Of a DNA stretch of 64,000 bases, positions 25,374 through 34,855 are shown in pieces (position 1 is the stretch's first letter; every line of letters starts with the position of its first letter). The stretch comes from Bacteroidales bacterium. Its GTDB lineage: Bacteria; Bacteroidota; Bacteroidia; Bacteroidales; UBA7332. The DNA lies in assembly GCA_028687995.1 (NCBI GenBank), contig JAQTZA010000004.1, forward strand, positions 124,001 through 188,000, in the 5' to 3' direction. Position numbers and translations under genes: made by a program. The notes under the pieces were generated by a model that had not been told where the DNA came from, did no database searches, and saw nothing but the letters and a program-made list of their open reading frames with translations.

Positions 25374-26873
25374 TTATCTCATTGATTTGTACGCATTGCC
25401 TAATTGATCTATGATGTCACTTGCAATCATCGATTCTTCAGATTGGTGGTCAAGAGCGAGATCAGCTGCTCTACCGTGTAGAAAAACACCAATTTTTGCA
25501 CTCTCTTCCGAGTTATAACCTTGCGCCAATAGACCAACTAATATGCCGGTTAGCACATCTCCAGAACCAGCGGTCGACATCCCTGGGTTTCCAGTACTGT
25601 TGAAAAGAAGTTTTCCGGTCGGTGTTGTTATAACCGTGTGTGCGCCTTTCAGAATAATATATAACCCAAAAGTTTTTGCATTTGACTGAGCTTTTTTCAA
25701 CCGCTCGGTACTATTTTTGCACGCTCCAAAAAGTCTATCAAACTCTTTTGGATGGGGTGTAAGAATGCTATTTTTAGGAATTTGAGGCAATAACTCTTGG
25801 TATTTTGCAATGATATTTAAGCTGTCGGCATCAAGAACACAGGGTTGATGATAATTTTCGAATAGCAGACGTAATGCGTAAGCCGTTTGGCTGTGCATTC
25901 CACTTCCTGGGCCAATGGCTAAAGCATTATATGGCTCTAGATTGGGCGTTTCTGTAATTGACCCAATAGCTTTATCTGCACTAAAAATGACTTCAGGTAC
26001 AGCAGTCTGTATGACCGTTTGATTGATTGATGCGCTATGCAATGTGACTAACCCTGCACCACTTCGTAAAGCCGCTTTGGTGGATAAAATCGCTGCACCC
26101 GCCATTCCAGAGCAACCAGCCAGTACAATGGCATGACCAAAGTTTCCTTTATGCGAGAATTTTGAACGTTTTTTGAGTAATGGTGTAATGTCGGATTGTT
26201 CTAAGAAATGAAAATCGCTAGGTGTTTGTTGGATGGCTTCGGGATGAATGCCGATATCGAGCACCTGCCATTCGCCTACGAATTGTTCATTTTCTGGAAA
26301 TAGAAAAGCGAGTTTTGGGAATTGGAGTGCGAGTGTTAGATTTGCGTTGACTATCGCTGACTTATCATTAACAATATTCTCTTCGCCCATTAAACCTGAT
26401 GGAATGTCGATAGAGACAACAAAATTTTCGGATCTATTGATACGGCGAATAATATCAGTCACTTGACCACTCAACACACGATTCAATCCTGATCCGAAAA
26501 GGCCGTCGATAATAACCGCTTTTTCGTTGAAAATTAGTGAAGAGAAATCGTTGAAAAAAGCAGAAGGGAATTGAGTTTGTATTTTATTTCGATTGATTTC
26601 GCAATCGGGTGATAGTCTGTTTTCAGAAGTTAAAAGATAAACCGACACTTCATATTTCTGAAGTAGAAGAAGCCGAGCCATCGCCAAAGCATCACCTCCA
26701 TTATTCCCTTGTCCAGCAATGACAATTACGGGATTTTCTATCGAAAAACGTGCTGTAAAATCGCTAACGAGTGCCAAAGCAGCTCGTTCCATCAAGTCGA
26801 TGGAAGAGATGGGCTCGTGGTTGATTGTGTATCGGTCGAGCTCTCTGATGATTTGAGTTGGGAAAAATTTCAT
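25374..26873 (-). CDS. nnr: Bifunctional NAD(P)H-hydrate epimerase/ADP-dependent dehydratase
   Basis: Repairs hydrated NAD(P)H. The N-terminal YjeF-type epimerase domain (1-~210) has GQGNNGGDALAMARLL and the aspartate motif DGLFGSGL; the C-terminal ribokinase-fold dehydratase (~228-499) has NSTGNPGMSTAGSGDVLTG. 499 residues, the standard fused form. Confidence 0.94.
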   Translation of the reverse strand: MKFFPTQIIRELDRYTINHEPISSIDLMERAALALVSDFTARFSIENPVIVIAGQGNNGGDALAMARLLLLQKYEVSVYLLTSENRLSPDCEINRNKIQTQFPSAFFNDFSSLIFNEKAVIIDGLFGSGLNRVLSGQVTDIIRRINRSENFVVSIDIPSGLMGEENIVNDKSAIVNANLTLALQFPKLAFLFPENEQFVGEWQVLDIGIHPEAIQQTPSDFHFLEQSDITPLLKKRSKFSHKGNFGHAIVLAGCSGMAGAAILSTKAALRSGAGLVTLHSASINQTVIQTAVPEVIFSADKAIGSITETPNLEPYNALAIGPGSGMHSQTAYALRLLFENYHQPCVLDADSLNIIAKYQELLPQIPKNSILTPHPKEFDRLFGACKNSTERLKKAQSNAKTFGLYIILKGAHTVITTPTGKLLFNSTGNPGMSTAGSGDVLTGILVGLLAQGYNSEESAKIGVFLHGRAADLALDHQSEESMIASDIIDQLGNAYKSMR

Positions 26874-26923
26874 AGAATAAATGTTCTAATTAGTTATCCC
26901 TTTTTACTTAGAAGAATAGTTTC

Positions 26924-29629
26924 TCAGAATAGTTTCATTTGCCCAGTAGCTTCATCGAGAATGTCGTCATCCGATTCTGGATTGATATCTTCTGGCAATT
27001 CATCTTCGTCAGGCACTTCGTCATCTAATATTTCTTCTGCCACTACTTCGGGGAATCGCAATGGTACCAATTCACTCACTTTATCGATAAAATAGGTCGA
27101 AATTCGTTTTCCTTTTGCACGGAAACTCTTCACGGCAATAAACTCATCCACATCAATTTCGATGGCTTCACGGAAGCTATCTCCGCCACCAAAAGTCACT
27201 TCGATGCGAGGATAAACTTCGCAACTGAGCAGCCACATTTCCGATTTTGGGTTCTCGCCCAAGAAGCTTTGGCGTTTGGAATTGGCTTCAAAAGTAAAGC
27301 GTTTGAGGTAAGGGAAGCCTTGTTCAGCATCGAACAGTGCTACTGACCATACTTTATTTGCATCAAATTTCTCGATTTTCAGGATATTGGCTTCGTAGTG
27401 GTTGCCTGCATCGAAATTTGTAGTATAGTATTCGCCATTTTTCAGTACAACAAGAATTTGGTCGTCGCTGTGGAATTCTCCTACATAATCACCACGATTG
27501 TCGTAGTTTACACGGAGAACATCCCAATCGAACCAAACTTTTCGACCACCCAATGTGCTACCACCACGGTTTTTCAATGTGATGCGGAACACATCATTTT
27601 TAGTCAGGATATTACCGTTCGATTGACGGCCTTTGATGGCTATTTTACTGAAATCTTCTTCGAATGAAGTTTTTCTCAAACGTGGATTTGGTTTCAATAC
27701 CACGCGTATTACTTCTGCTTCACCATTCGGGTTGGCGGTGAAATAGTGCACTTTGCTGCCTGCTTTGCCTTGTGTTAAATCGTAATCTTTGTCCCTTGTT
27801 AGTCCAGTGACAGCAAAACGTTTGACATAATATGCTCCACCTTTACCGTCCTGATAGACAGCATTGTATATGGTTCGTTTGTCATTTTTCTTGAAAACAT
27901 GAACGTATATAATTCCTTTGCCAACAAACTGTTTCTCGCTCACTTTCACGATTTTGTATTTTCCATCTTTGAAGAAAATAATTACATCGTCGATATCCGA
28001 ACAGTTGCTGATAAATTCGTCTTTACGCAACGTGGTGCCAATAAATCCCTCTTCGCGATTGATATAGAGTTTTTCGTTTGCCTCTGCTACTTTGGTAGCC
28101 ACGATGGTATCGAAATTTCGAATTTCGGTCATTCGAGGGAAATTCTTGCCATATTTGTCTTTCAACTTTTGGAACCAAGCTATCGTATATTCTATAATAT
28201 GTGCCAAATGGTGGTCGATTCCATCTATTTGAGTTTTGATGTTTGCCATCAACTCTTCGGCTTTATCAGAGTTGAATTTGAGGATACGACCCATCTTGAT
28301 CTCCATCAATTTCAGCAAATCTTCTCGAGTAATCTCTCTTATAAATGTTGGTTTGAATGGTTCTAACCGTTTGTCGATGTGAGCCAACGCCTCGTCCATT
28401 GAGTTCGAATTCTCAAACTGCTTGTCTTTGTAGATGCGCTCTTCGATGAATATTTTTTCTAACGAAGCAAAATGAAGTTGCTCCTGCAGCTCACGTTTTT
28501 CGATTTCGAGCTCGGTGCGAAGCAATACCAATGTAAGATCTGTATCGTGTTTCAATACCGAACTGACGGTAACAAAGTGAGGTTTATTCTCAGAAATTAC
28601 ACAGCAGTTGGGTGAAATACTCACTTCACAATCGGTGAACGCATAAAGAGCATCTATCGTTTTGTCCGAAGAGACACCAGGTTGAAGATGCACAAGAATC
28701 TCAACATCTTGCGCTGTATTATCATCCACTTTTCGGATTTTAATTTTCCCTTTTTCAGTTGCTTTCAGAATAGAATCGATGATGGTCGAAGTCGTTTTTC
28801 CGAAAGGAATCTGAGTGATAGCGAGCGTTTTGTTGTCCTTTTTCTCAATTTTGGCGCGTACTTTTACCGAACCGCCACGTTCACCATCGTTGTATTTTGT
28901 CACATCGATGTATCCGCCAGTCTGAAAATCTGGAAAGAATTGAAATCTTTCGTTTTTCAAATAAGCAATCGATGCGTCGAGTAATTCGTTGAAGTTGTGC
29001 GGTAATATTTTAGAAGAAAGTCCCACGGCAATGCCTTCTACACCTTGTGCCAGTAGCAATGGAAATTTAACAGGAAGAGTGATGGGCTCTTTGTTCCGTC
29101 CGTCATAAGAAAGTTTCCAATCTGTTGTTTTGGGATTAAAGACTACCTCAATCGCAAATTTAGAGAGTCGTGCTTCGATGTAACGAGGCGCAGCTGCTCC
29201 ATCACCGGTGAGAATATTTCCCCAGTTTCCTTGACAATCTATCAACAAATCTTTTTGACCTAGTTGCACCAGCGCATCGCCAATGGAGGCATCACCGTGT
29301 GGGTGAAACTGCATGGTGTGACCAATAATGTTAGCCACTTTGTTGTAGCGCCCGTCATCAAGTCGTTTCATCGAATGAAGAATACGTCGCTGAACAGGTT
29401 TTAGTCCGTCGTTTATATGCGGAACGGCACGCTCCAGAATAACATACGAAGCATAGTCGAGAAACCAATTCTGGTACATTCCCGAAAGATGATGTTTCGT
29501 CAATTCAGTAGTAACGGAAGGCACTCTGTACCCAGAGCGTAACTCTTTGTCAGGTGAAATTTCTGCTGTTTCTTCGCCAATATTCTCCTCCAATTCTTCT
29601 GGGAGGTTCTCTAAAGTTTCGTCAGACAT
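26924..29629 (-). CDS. parC: DNA topoisomerase IV / gyrase subunit A
   Basis: Type IIA topoisomerase breakage-reunion subunit. The catalytic tyrosine is Tyr150 (AAAPRYIEARL). The helix around 108-119 reads FHPHGDASIGDAL: at the place of GyrA Ser83 this protein has Ala114, while the Asp corresponding to GyrA Asp87 is kept (Asp118). The C-terminal part forms the expected beta-pinwheel region, and the tail is strongly acidic (residues ~860-895). 901 residues. The ParC-type assignment over GyrA rests on the diverged C-terminal domain and the HPHGDASIGDALV form common in Bacteroidota ParC. A TACTTTTG -7 box (29650-29657, minus) gives a ~14-base leader. Confidence 0.87.
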   Translation of the reverse strand: MSDETLENLPEELEENIGEETAEISPDKELRSGYRVPSVTTELTKHHLSGMYQNWFLDYASYVILERAVPHINDGLKPVQRRILHSMKRLDDGRYNKVANIIGHTMQFHPHGDASIGDALVQLGQKDLLIDCQGNWGNILTGDGAAAPRYIEARLSKFAIEVVFNPKTTDWKLSYDGRNKEPITLPVKFPLLLAQGVEGIAVGLSSKILPHNFNELLDASIAYLKNERFQFFPDFQTGGYIDVTKYNDGERGGSVKVRAKIEKKDNKTLAITQIPFGKTTSTIIDSILKATEKGKIKIRKVDDNTAQDVEILVHLQPGVSSDKTIDALYAFTDCEVSISPNCCVISENKPHFVTVSSVLKHDTDLTLVLLRTELEIEKRELQEQLHFASLEKIFIEERIYKDKQFENSNSMDEALAHIDKRLEPFKPTFIREITREDLLKLMEIKMGRILKFNSDKAEELMANIKTQIDGIDHHLAHIIEYTIAWFQKLKDKYGKNFPRMTEIRNFDTIVATKVAEANEKLYINREEGFIGTTLRKDEFISNCSDIDDVIIFFKDGKYKIVKVSEKQFVGKGIIYVHVFKKNDKRTIYNAVYQDGKGGAYYVKRFAVTGLTRDKDYDLTQGKAGSKVHYFTANPNGEAEVIRVVLKPNPRLRKTSFEEDFSKIAIKGRQSNGNILTKNDVFRITLKNRGGSTLGGRKVWFDWDVLRVNYDNRGDYVGEFHSDDQILVVLKNGEYYTTNFDAGNHYEANILKIEKFDANKVWSVALFDAEQGFPYLKRFTFEANSKRQSFLGENPKSEMWLLSCEVYPRIEVTFGGGDSFREAIEIDVDEFIAVKSFRAKGKRISTYFIDKVSELVPLRFPEVVAEEILDDEVPDEDELPEDINPESDDDILDEATGQMKLF

Positions 29630-29649
29630 AGGATTTGGGTTGATTCCTG

Positions 29650-29657
29650 CAAAAGTA
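29650..29657 (-). promoter_or_regulatory. -7 box of parC
   Basis: Minus-strand TACTTTTG fits TAnnTTTG; the predicted leader is about 14 bases. Confidence 0.45.
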
Positions 29658-29721
29658 ACAAAATTTTCGGAATTGATGGAATCTATTTTTGAGGTGAAAG
29701 TAATGAAATATACATTTTATA

Positions 29722-29750
29722 TGCAAAATAAGCAGGCTATCGTCTGCTTA
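29722..29750 (-). terminator. Terminator of yaaA
   Basis: Stem TAAGCAG / CTGCTTA with an 8-base loop, followed on the minus strand by TTTTGC, 5 bases past the yaaA stop. Confidence 0.6.
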
Positions 29751-29754
29751 TATA

Positions 29755-30522
29755 TTATCTCACAAATACCCATTTATTTTCGGTCGATAGCTCTTCTGCA
29801 AAACCATATCGCTCCACATCAAATAACTTTAACTCTTCTGGATTTCCTATTTTGTTTTCAATAATAAAACGAGCCATCATGCCTCGTGCTTTCTTTGTAT
29901 AAACGATAATGGGTTTGAATTTCCCATTTTTCATTTCATTAAATTCAATGTCTATGACCCTTGCTTTTAGTTTTTTCCGTTGGACTGATTTGAAATATTC
30001 GTGTGAAGATAGATTAATAAGAACTTGTTCGTCACCGGAATGTTTGATTGCTTTTGCGATGGCTTTGGTAATTCTATCTCCCCAAAATTCATACAAATTA
30101 TTCGCATTTTCAGTATCTAAAGGAATGCCCATTTCGAGGCGATAGGGTTGAATCAAATCAAGTGGACGAAGCACACCGTATAGACCAGATAGAATTCGCA
30201 GATGATCTTGAGCATATTCTATGTTTGAAACAGAGAGAGTTTTGGCCTTCAGTCCATTATATACCTCTCCATTGAATGCAAAAGCTGCTTGTTTGGCATT
30301 TTCAAGTGTGAAAGGCAATCGCCAAGAACGATAGCGCTCGTAATTGAGTTGGGCGATTGATGGGTTTACGTTGAATAATTTTGCTAAATCACGTGCTGAC
30401 AAATCGAAAAGCCGATGAATCAATATTTTTGATGATTTGACAAAATCTGGTTGACTATAAAGGGATATAGGAGGTGGCGTTTTAAAATCGACATTTTTGG
30501 CAGGAGAAATTACGATAAGCAT
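29755..30522 (-). CDS. yaaA: Peroxide stress protein YaaA family
   Basis: 255 residues from the ATG at 30522 (MLIVISPAKNVDF), the conserved N terminus; the ATG at 30543 adds seven poorly conserved residues. Contains LFNVNPSIAQLNYERY and LSGLYGVLRPLDLIQPYRLEMG, the family signatures. In E. coli YaaA lowers free iron during peroxide stress and binds DNA. It follows the YjdF-like gene with almost no gap and probably shares its transcript. Confidence 0.93.
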   Translation of the reverse strand: MLIVISPAKNVDFKTPPPISLYSQPDFVKSSKILIHRLFDLSARDLAKLFNVNPSIAQLNYERYRSWRLPFTLENAKQAAFAFNGEVYNGLKAKTLSVSNIEYAQDHLRILSGLYGVLRPLDLIQPYRLEMGIPLDTENANNLYEFWGDRITKAIAKAIKHSGDEQVLINLSSHEYFKSVQRKKLKARVIDIEFNEMKNGKFKPIIVYTKKARGMMARFIIENKIGNPEELKLFDVERYGFAEELSTENKWVFVR

Positions 30523-30539
30523 ATTGTTGAATGATTTTT

Positions 30540-31184
30540 TCAATTAGGAATCTGATTGACCTCTTCGAATGTGTGAATTTTAAGTTTTCTTCTTCTAATC
30601 AAATGATAATGATATTTGGAGAGAAAAAGCATCATTGTCGTGGCTCCAATAAATGCAAAAAGCATATCTGATTGAGTATCCCAGGGGTCACCTTGTGTTC
30701 CTAAAAAGGCTTCTGAGGATTCTTCTGAAATCACTGCTACAAGCCATTCGATTAGTTCATAGAAAGCACTTATAGTCATGCAAACTGTAATAGTGAGAAA
30801 AATTGTCCAAGCTCCCTTTTTTACAATCCGACGACGGATAAAGATTTCGTGAACGATGGCTGCGGGCACAAAACCTTGTGCAAAATGTCCCACTTTGTCG
30901 AAATTGTTTCGGCTTTGATGAAAAATATCTCTCACCCAATCAAACAACGGCACTTCGGCATACGTGTAGTGTCCGCCAATAAAGAGAATGTAACAATGAA
31001 TCAGAATCAACCAATAGACAAAATCGGTAAATTGAAACCGCTTTCGGGTAATAATTAATATCGCAGCACCAATCAGAGCGGGAAACACCTCCAACAACCA
31101 TGTGAAGTAGTCGGCAGGCTGTATAGCTGATGCAATTAAACCTATTATAAATAAGAAAAGATAAAAAGGTTGTCTGTTTTTCAT
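30540..31184 (-). CDS. YjdF-like (DUF2238) membrane protein
   Basis: 214 residues with about six transmembrane helices and the conserved NNFDKVGHFAQGFVPA and EAFLGTQGDPWDTQSDM, both signatures of DUF2238. Function is unknown. It lies in a run of three minus-strand genes (GNAT 10 bases upstream, yaaA directly downstream). Confidence 0.85.
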   Translation of the reverse strand: MKNRQPFYLFLFIIGLIASAIQPADYFTWLLEVFPALIGAAILIITRKRFQFTDFVYWLILIHCYILFIGGHYTYAEVPLFDWVRDIFHQSRNNFDKVGHFAQGFVPAAIVHEIFIRRRIVKKGAWTIFLTITVCMTISAFYELIEWLVAVISEESSEAFLGTQGDPWDTQSDMLFAFIGATTMMLFLSKYHYHLIRRRKLKIHTFEEVNQIPN

Positions 31185-31194
31185 AAATTTGATC

Positions 31195-31785
31195 TTATTC
31201 AGAAATATAATAACGCACCATCGGTCGATTTATTGATGTGCGATCTACAATTTTGAATCCTGCTTTGGCGAACGAATTGTAGTGTCCAATCCACAGAAAT
31301 GAGTCTGGCAATTTTTCTGTCGTTGGGGTGGTTGGGTATGCTTCAATAATTTTCACATTTTGTTGTTTTGCAATCTCTTTCACGCCATTCAAAAGAGCAA
31401 CTGAGACTCCTAAATTTCTAAATCGTTTATCAACAAAAAAACAAGGAATTGACCACACGGGTTGATTGTCAATTCGTTTATGAACCCTTGATTTTTCTAA
31501 TTTTAAAAAGTCTTCTCTTGGAGCGAAAGCACACCAAGCAATGGGCAAATCTTCATAAAATGCCAATATTCCTGTTGGTAAATTGGCATCAACCAATGCT
31601 TTCATCGCCAACTTATTACCATCATTCAATTTCCCTTCACGATATTCTTGTTTCGAAAGTCGGTAATACATACACCAACAATTTCCACAAGCTCCTCTCT
31701 CTCCAAATAGTTGAATGAACTTTTTCCAGTTGCGTTTGGTCAACGGTTCGAATGTTAATTGGCTGACCAAATATTCATTCTCCAT
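31195..31785 (-). CDS. GNAT family N-acetyltransferase
   Basis: About 196 residues (ATG at 31809 also possible). The acetyl-CoA motif region is VDKRFRNLGVSVALLNGVKEIA near residue 125, preceded by WSIPCFFV. An N-terminal CGNCWCMYYR is typical of a small GNAT subgroup of unknown substrate. First gene of the run leading to yaaA. Confidence 0.8.
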   Translation of the reverse strand: MENEYLVSQLTFEPLTKRNWKKFIQLFGERGACGNCWCMYYRLSKQEYREGKLNDGNKLAMKALVDANLPTGILAFYEDLPIAWCAFAPREDFLKLEKSRVHKRIDNQPVWSIPCFFVDKRFRNLGVSVALLNGVKEIAKQQNVKIIEAYPTTPTTEKLPDSFLWIGHYNSFAKAGFKIVDRTSINRPMVRYYISE

Positions 31786-31809
31786 GTTCTCTGCATTCCT
31801 TATTACCAT

Positions 31810-32250
31810 TCGTATTCAATACTATTAATATGAAAATAAAACAGCCAAAATTATGTAAAATTGTTCTAAATAGAGCTATTATAGCTTACAATTTTAAAAT
31901 TTATCGCTAAAAATATTATCATTTTTATAGGGTATTAGTTGCAAGAATGAAAGATTATTGCAAAATTTGCACTTTGTTTTTTTTTCGAGCTAGAATGGAT
32001 TAATTTCAATCCTAAAATTGATTTTTTCAAGTGGATTTTATCCCATAAAAAGAACAAAAACCGAAAACACACATATCATATTTGCTTAATAAGCCAACAC
32101 TACTACAACTATTCCCCCAAAGATGCGATAAAATTAATAAATAAAATGAATATCAACTCTAACTGTGTTCATTTTCGAGCGGTATAACTGATATTTTAAA
32201 TCTCAAATCGAAAACTTTTACCCTTTATCATAAACTAAAATCATTTAACA
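31810..32250. other. Divergent intergenic region before hppA, no gene seen
   Basis: 441 very AT-rich bases between the divergent GNAT gene and hppA. CATATTTG near 32087 is one base off a -7 box. No RNA gene, repeat or hairpin of note was recognised. Confidence 0.5.
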
Positions 32251-34692
32251 ATGAAAAAAACAATGTCGTTGATCAGCCTATTTTTATTGCCTTTTTTGGC
32301 AATGGCAAGTGAAGCTGATTTGAAAATTCCTGAGGAAATAAAATCTCAGAATGTGTTGTATTTCGGATTTCTAATTACCCTATTGGGGTTGGTTTTCGGA
32401 TTCTATCAATACAAAAAAGTGAAAGGGTTACCCGCCCACCAGTCTATGCTTGACATCTCTGAAGTGATATACCAGACGTGTAAAGCTTATCTTTTGCAAC
32501 AGGGTAAATTTCTTGCGATTCTCTTTTTATTTATTGGTGCTGCTGTTGCTGGTTATTTTGGTTTTTTGAATCCAATCGGAGATACAGCTGCAGAAAAATT
32601 TGGATCTGTCGCACTCATCATCACGTGGACGATTGTTGGCATTCTTGGGTCGTATGCCGTTGCTGCATTTGGTATTCGCATGAATACATTGGCAAATTCG
32701 CGTATGGCTTTTGCTTCACTCAAACGTGATCCACTCAAATTGCTTAATATTCCTTTGAATGCAGGTATGAGTATTGGCGTTGTGTTGATTTGTGTTGAGT
32801 TGATTTTGATGCTTGTGATTTTGATGTTTATGCCGGGTCATTTGGCTGGAGCGTGTTTCATAGGTTTTGCCATTGGAGAGTCGCTTGGTGCATCAGCGTT
32901 GCGTATCGCCGGTGGTATTTTTACGAAAATTGCTGACATCGGTTCCGATTTAATGAAAGTGGTTTTCAAAATTGGAGAAGATGACCCTCGTAATCCAGGT
33001 GTAATCGCCGATTGTACGGGTGATAATGCAGGTGATTCAGTAGGTCCTACAGCAGATGGTTTTGAGACTTATGGTGTCACGGGAGTTGCGCTTATCTCAT
33101 TTATTCTTTTGGCAGTTGGTGGTGCTGCGCTAGGAATGACAGATATTATTACTAATGAGTTGAAAGTGCAACTGTTGGTTTGGATATTTGTGATGCGAAT
33201 TTTGATGATTGTGACCTCGGTTGCTGCATTTTACATTAATGGATTTATCAGCAAAATCAAATATAGTGGCAAAGATGAACTAGATTTTGAAGCACCGTTG
33301 ACACATTTGGTTTGGATTACTTCATTGCTTTCTATTGCGGTCACATTTGTAGCGAGCTATATCATGATTCCGAATTTGAATGGAAATACGAATATGTGGA
33401 TTGTACTTTCTACTATTATTAGTTGTGGTACGATTGGGGGCGCATTGATTCCTGAATTTACAAAACTATTTACTTCCCCAAAATCGGCTCACGTGCAAGA
33501 AGTGGTGAGTGCGGGTAAAGAAGGCGGTGCATCGTTGGTCATTCTTTCGGGATTGGTAGCTGGTAATTTCAGTGCTGTTTGGACTGGTTTAGTATTCTTT
33601 GTGTTGATGTTTTCTGCCTATTTTGCCAGTACATTCGGGTTGGATGCTATTATGATTTACCCATCCATATTTGCTTTCGGATTGGTTGCTTTCGGATTGT
33701 TGGGCATGGGCCCTGTGACGATTGCTGTAGATAGTTATGGTCCAGTAACAGACAATGCGCAGTCGGTTTATGAACTTTCGTTGATCGAAGATGACAAAGT
33801 AACTGCTGAAAAAGAGATTGAGAAAGAGTTCGGATTCAAACCTGATTGGGAGAAATCTAAATATTATCTTGAAGCCAATGACGGTGCTGGAAATACATTC
33901 AAAGCTACTGCAAAACCTGTTTTAATCGGTACTGCAGTTGTGGGTGCTACTACAATGATTTTCTCATTGATTCTTATGATTGAGAAAACATTGCTAATTA
34001 AACCTGAGACTATTCTGAATTTATTGAATCCATATTCAATTCTCGGATTTATTTTGGGTGGTTGTGTAATATATTGGTTTACCGGTGCTTCGATGCAAGC
34101 CGTTACAACAGGTGCATACAGAGCAGTTGAGTATATCAAAAAGAATATCAATCTCGATCCAAATGCTCCTAAAAAAGCAGATACAGCCAAATCAATCGAA
34201 GTGGTAAAAATCTGCACACAATATGCCCAAAAAGGAATGTTCAATATCTTTATCGGCATCTTCTTCTTTGCGTTGGCTTTTGCATGCTTATCTTCGCCAT
34301 CGAGCATTGGTGGAGTAAATGCAGTAGCATTGTTTATCAGTTATTTGATTTCAATTGCTGTGTTTGGATTGTTTCAAGCAATCTTTATGGCAAATGGCGG
34401 TGGAGCATGGGATAATGCAAAGAAAGTAGTAGAAGTAGATTTGAAAATGAAAGGCACGCCGTTGCACGATGCGACCGTAGTGGGTGACACTGTAGGTGAT
34501 CCATTCAAAGATACCTCTTCTGTGGCGCTGAATCCAGTAATCAAATTCACTACATTGTTTGGTTTGTTGGCAATGGAAATTGCAATCAGCCCAAGTTTTC
34601 GCGATGTGGCTCCTTTCTTCGGAGTGGTGTTCCTCGTTGTTGCATTGGTGTTTGTTTGGCGTTCGTTCTACAAAATGAGAATCGAAAAATAA
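32251..34692 (+). CDS. hppA: Membrane-bound ion-translocating pyrophosphatase
   Basis: 813 residues, about 16 transmembrane helices. Couples hydrolysis of pyrophosphate to transport of H+ or Na+ across the inner membrane. Active-site motifs are DIGSDLMKV, EDDPRNPGVIADCTGDNAGDSVGPTAD (near 247-272) and GDTVGDPFKDT near the C terminus. The K+-dependence motif reads GNTFKATAK, with Lys551 where K+-dependent enzymes have Ala, so K+-independent activity is predicted. The sequence differs from the common GDCAGM form (here GDSVGP) and belongs to a diverged branch. It has a signal-like first helix. A strong terminator follows. Confidence 0.93.
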   Translation: MKKTMSLISLFLLPFLAMASEADLKIPEEIKSQNVLYFGFLITLLGLVFGFYQYKKVKGLPAHQSMLDISEVIYQTCKAYLLQQGKFLAILFLFIGAAVAGYFGFLNPIGDTAAEKFGSVALIITWTIVGILGSYAVAAFGIRMNTLANSRMAFASLKRDPLKLLNIPLNAGMSIGVVLICVELILMLVILMFMPGHLAGACFIGFAIGESLGASALRIAGGIFTKIADIGSDLMKVVFKIGEDDPRNPGVIADCTGDNAGDSVGPTADGFETYGVTGVALISFILLAVGGAALGMTDIITNELKVQLLVWIFVMRILMIVTSVAAFYINGFISKIKYSGKDELDFEAPLTHLVWITSLLSIAVTFVASYIMIPNLNGNTNMWIVLSTIISCGTIGGALIPEFTKLFTSPKSAHVQEVVSAGKEGGASLVILSGLVAGNFSAVWTGLVFFVLMFSAYFASTFGLDAIMIYPSIFAFGLVAFGLLGMGPVTIAVDSYGPVTDNAQSVYELSLIEDDKVTAEKEIEKEFGFKPDWEKSKYYLEANDGAGNTFKATAKPVLIGTAVVGATTMIFSLILMIEKTLLIKPETILNLLNPYSILGFILGGCVIYWFTGASMQAVTTGAYRAVEYIKKNINLDPNAPKKADTAKSIEVVKICTQYAQKGMFNIFIGIFFFALAFACLSSPSSIGGVNAVALFISYLISIAVFGLFQAIFMANGGGAWDNAKKVVEVDLKMKGTPLHDATVVGDTVGDPFKDTSSVALNPVIKFTTLFGLLAMEIAISPSFRDVAPFFGVVFLVVALVFVWRSFYKMRIEK

Positions 34693-34712
34693 TCTATCTG
34701 ATTATAATACTT

Positions 34713-34754
34713 AAAGCGGCTATCGATGAATTTTTCGATTAGCCGCTTTTTTCT
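34713..34754 (+). terminator. Terminator of hppA
   Basis: Stem AAAGCGGCTATCG / CGATTAGCCGCTTT (one bulged base), then TTTTTTC. Confidence 0.88.
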
Positions 34755-34794
34755 TTTCATCCATCTACTCATTTTCTTCATTCAGTAAAAATAA

Positions 34795-34826
34795 TTTGTT
34801 CAAGTTTATTTTGAGTTCTACATTTG
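34795..34826 (+). promoter_or_regulatory. Promoter of the TonB-dependent receptor gene
   Basis: TTTG (34795-34798), 20-base spacer, TACATTTG (34819-34826). Predicted start near 34833, so the ATG at 34856 has a ~23-base leader. This argues against an in-frame ATG at 34796, which lies inside the promoter. Confidence 0.65.
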
Positions 34827-34855
34827 CTGCATCATTTATTCAAATTACAATTTTT

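Noticed and set aside
27899-28366. 155-codon plus-strand frame inside parC
   Set aside because: Antisense shadow of parC, Phe-rich with no domain.
34796-34855. Earlier start of the TonB receptor
   Set aside because: These codons overlap the TTTG/TACATTTG promoter, and the signal peptide begins at 34856.
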